From contig JAGXGA010000017.1 of assembly GCA_024636975.1 (NCBI GenBank), positions 124,001 to 188,000 of the forward strand: a stretch of 64,000 nt of DNA, written 5' to 3'. The notes under the pieces are model-generated. The model had not been told where the DNA came from. It searched no databases and was given only the letters and a program-made list of their open reading frames with translations. Source of the stretch: Mariniphaga sp. Its GTDB lineage: Bacteria; Bacteroidota; Bacteroidia; Bacteroidales; Prolixibacteraceae. Made by a program: the position numbers and the translations under genes. Every line of letters begins with the position of its first letter. The stretch's first letter is position 1. This document shows positions 63,224 to 64,000 of the stretch, piece after piece.

Positions 63224-64000
63224 ATGACAGAGATAAAGCTGAACACGATTCCTGAGGCAATTGCAGCAATAAAAAAGGGAGAACTGGTAATTGTTGTTGA
63301 CGATGAAGACAGGGAAAATGAGGGAGATTTTATCGTGGCTTCAGAATTGATTACTCCTGAAATCATAAATTTTATGACCATCCACGGGAGAGGTTTGATT
63401 TGTGTTGCACTTACTGAAAAGCGGTGCGGAGAGTTGAACCTTGATTTAATGGTTGGGCAGAATACTTCGCAGCACGAAACCCAGTTTACCGTTTCAGTTG
63501 ATGCTCTTGGTCCCAATGTTTCAACAGGTATTTCAGCCCACGACAGGGCAACAACAATAAAATTGCTTGTCGATAGTACCACTAAGCCGGAGCAACTTGC
63601 CCGGCCGGGACATATATTTCCGCTGATAGCCAAAAACCGTGGCGTGCTTCGCCGAAGCGGTCATACTGAAGCTGCAGTTGACCTGGCAAGACTTGCCGGA
63701 CTGTATCCCTCGGGAGTGCTTGTGGAAATTATGAACGACGACGGCACAATGGCCCGTTTACCCCAACTGGCAATACTGGCAAAGAAATTCGACCTTAAAC
63801 TTGTTTCAATCAAAGACCTGATCTCTTTCTTGTTTCAAAGCGAAAGTCTTATTGAACGTGGGGAGGAAGTAATTATTCCTACCCATTATGGCGAATTTAA
63901 AGTTGTTCCCTACAGGCAAAAGTCGAACGGTGCCGAGCATGTTGCCTTAATAAAAGGAGAATGGGATGTGAATGAACCCATACTTGCACGGGTGCATTCA
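63224..64000 (+). CDS. ribBA: Riboflavin biosynthesis RibBA (3' end beyond window)
   Basis: From ATG 63224 the frame runs 259 codons to the window edge. The first domain is 3,4-dihydroxy-2-butanone 4-phosphate synthase: [18 protein letters not shown] (acidic metal-binding loop near 25), [12 protein letters not shown] near 55, [11 protein letters not shown] and the [34 protein letters not shown] region (split 128-165). The GTP cyclohydrolase II domain begins near residue 211 ([15 protein letters not shown]), so this is the fused RibBA form; about 140 residues are expected beyond the window. It supplies two precursors for riboflavin. Confidence 0.95.
   Translation, partial: MTEIKLNTIPEAIAAIKKGELVIVVDDEDRENEGDFIVASELITPEIINFMTIHGRGLICVALTEKRCGELNLDLMVGQNTSQHETQFTVSVDALGPNVSTGISAHDRATTIKLLVDSTTKPEQLARPGHIFPLIAKNRGVLRRSGHTEAAVDLARLAGLYPSGVLVEIMNDDGTMARLPQLAILAKKFDLKLVSIKDLISFLFQSESLIERGEEVIIPTHYGEFKVVPYRQKSNGAEHVALIKGEWDVNEPILARVHS

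Overview
The window comes from a member of the Bacteroidota, most likely a free-living polysaccharide degrader near Bacteroidales/Marinilabiliales. This rests on a type IX secretion (T9SS) C-terminal domain, DUF4249 and DUF5916 family proteins, a TAnnTTTG-type promoter, lipoprotein-rich periplasmic proteins, and a propionyl-CoA carboxylase arranged as three separate subunit genes. Genus level is inference only. There is no rRNA, no CRISPR array and no intact transposase.

Layout. 1-9 kb: a partial NhaC-type antiporter (reverse), a giant repeat protein with TPR-like and coiled-coil units, an exported sugar isomerase-like lipoprotein, an unknown protein and an exported M28 peptidase. 9.5-11.1 kb: a tandem pair of outer-membrane barrel paralogues. 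11.8-23.6 kb: an exopolysaccharide/capsule block. It has a WbpM/FlaA1-type NDP-sugar dehydratase, a PqqD-HprK fusion kinase beside a 61-residue exported Pro/Arg-tailed peptide, a T9SS cargo protein, then Wza-like, Wzc-like (BY-kinase) and Wzi-like export proteins. A 47-codon remnant of a second Wzc tail lies on the opposite strand just upstream of wza. 23.9-25.5 kb: a decayed DUF4249 gene and dispersed palindromic repeats. 25.5-29.1 kb: an accC-BCCP-pccB operon. 29.4-35.5 kb: a DUF5916 protein, a MATE transporter, a zinc alcohol dehydrogenase and an AHSA1-like protein. 36.1-40.4 kb: one secreted enzyme carrying three glycoside hydrolase modules (GH16-GH10-GH9). 40.7-49.4 kb: small and periplasmic proteins, an M50-like membrane protease, a PD40 lipoprotein and an M16C protease. 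50.0-53.9 kb: an operon of a carotenoid-desaturase-like flavoenzyme, a 7-TM protein and a sensor histidine kinase. 53.9-58.5 kb: a methyltransferase, an AsmA-like giant, and a cluster of tRNA-derived debris around an intact elongator-type tRNA-Met, with a broken GIY-YIG nuclease and an HsdS fragment. 58.6-64 kb: a START-like protein, an LptF/G permease, two glycosyltransferases and a partial ribBA.

The regions with the most unexplained structure are these: the GIY-YIG/tRNA-like cluster at 54.6-58.5 kb; the peptide-kinase pair at 13.9-15.4 kb; a family of intergenic elements with 9-3-9 palindromes (9.1, 25.0, 35.8, 41.5 and 41.9 kb); a 115-bp palindrome at 43.0 kb; and the triple-GH enzyme.

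Start codons were often moved inward from the longest open frame when a clear signal peptide or family N-terminus began there. Domain calls come from motifs read by eye; no database search was possible.
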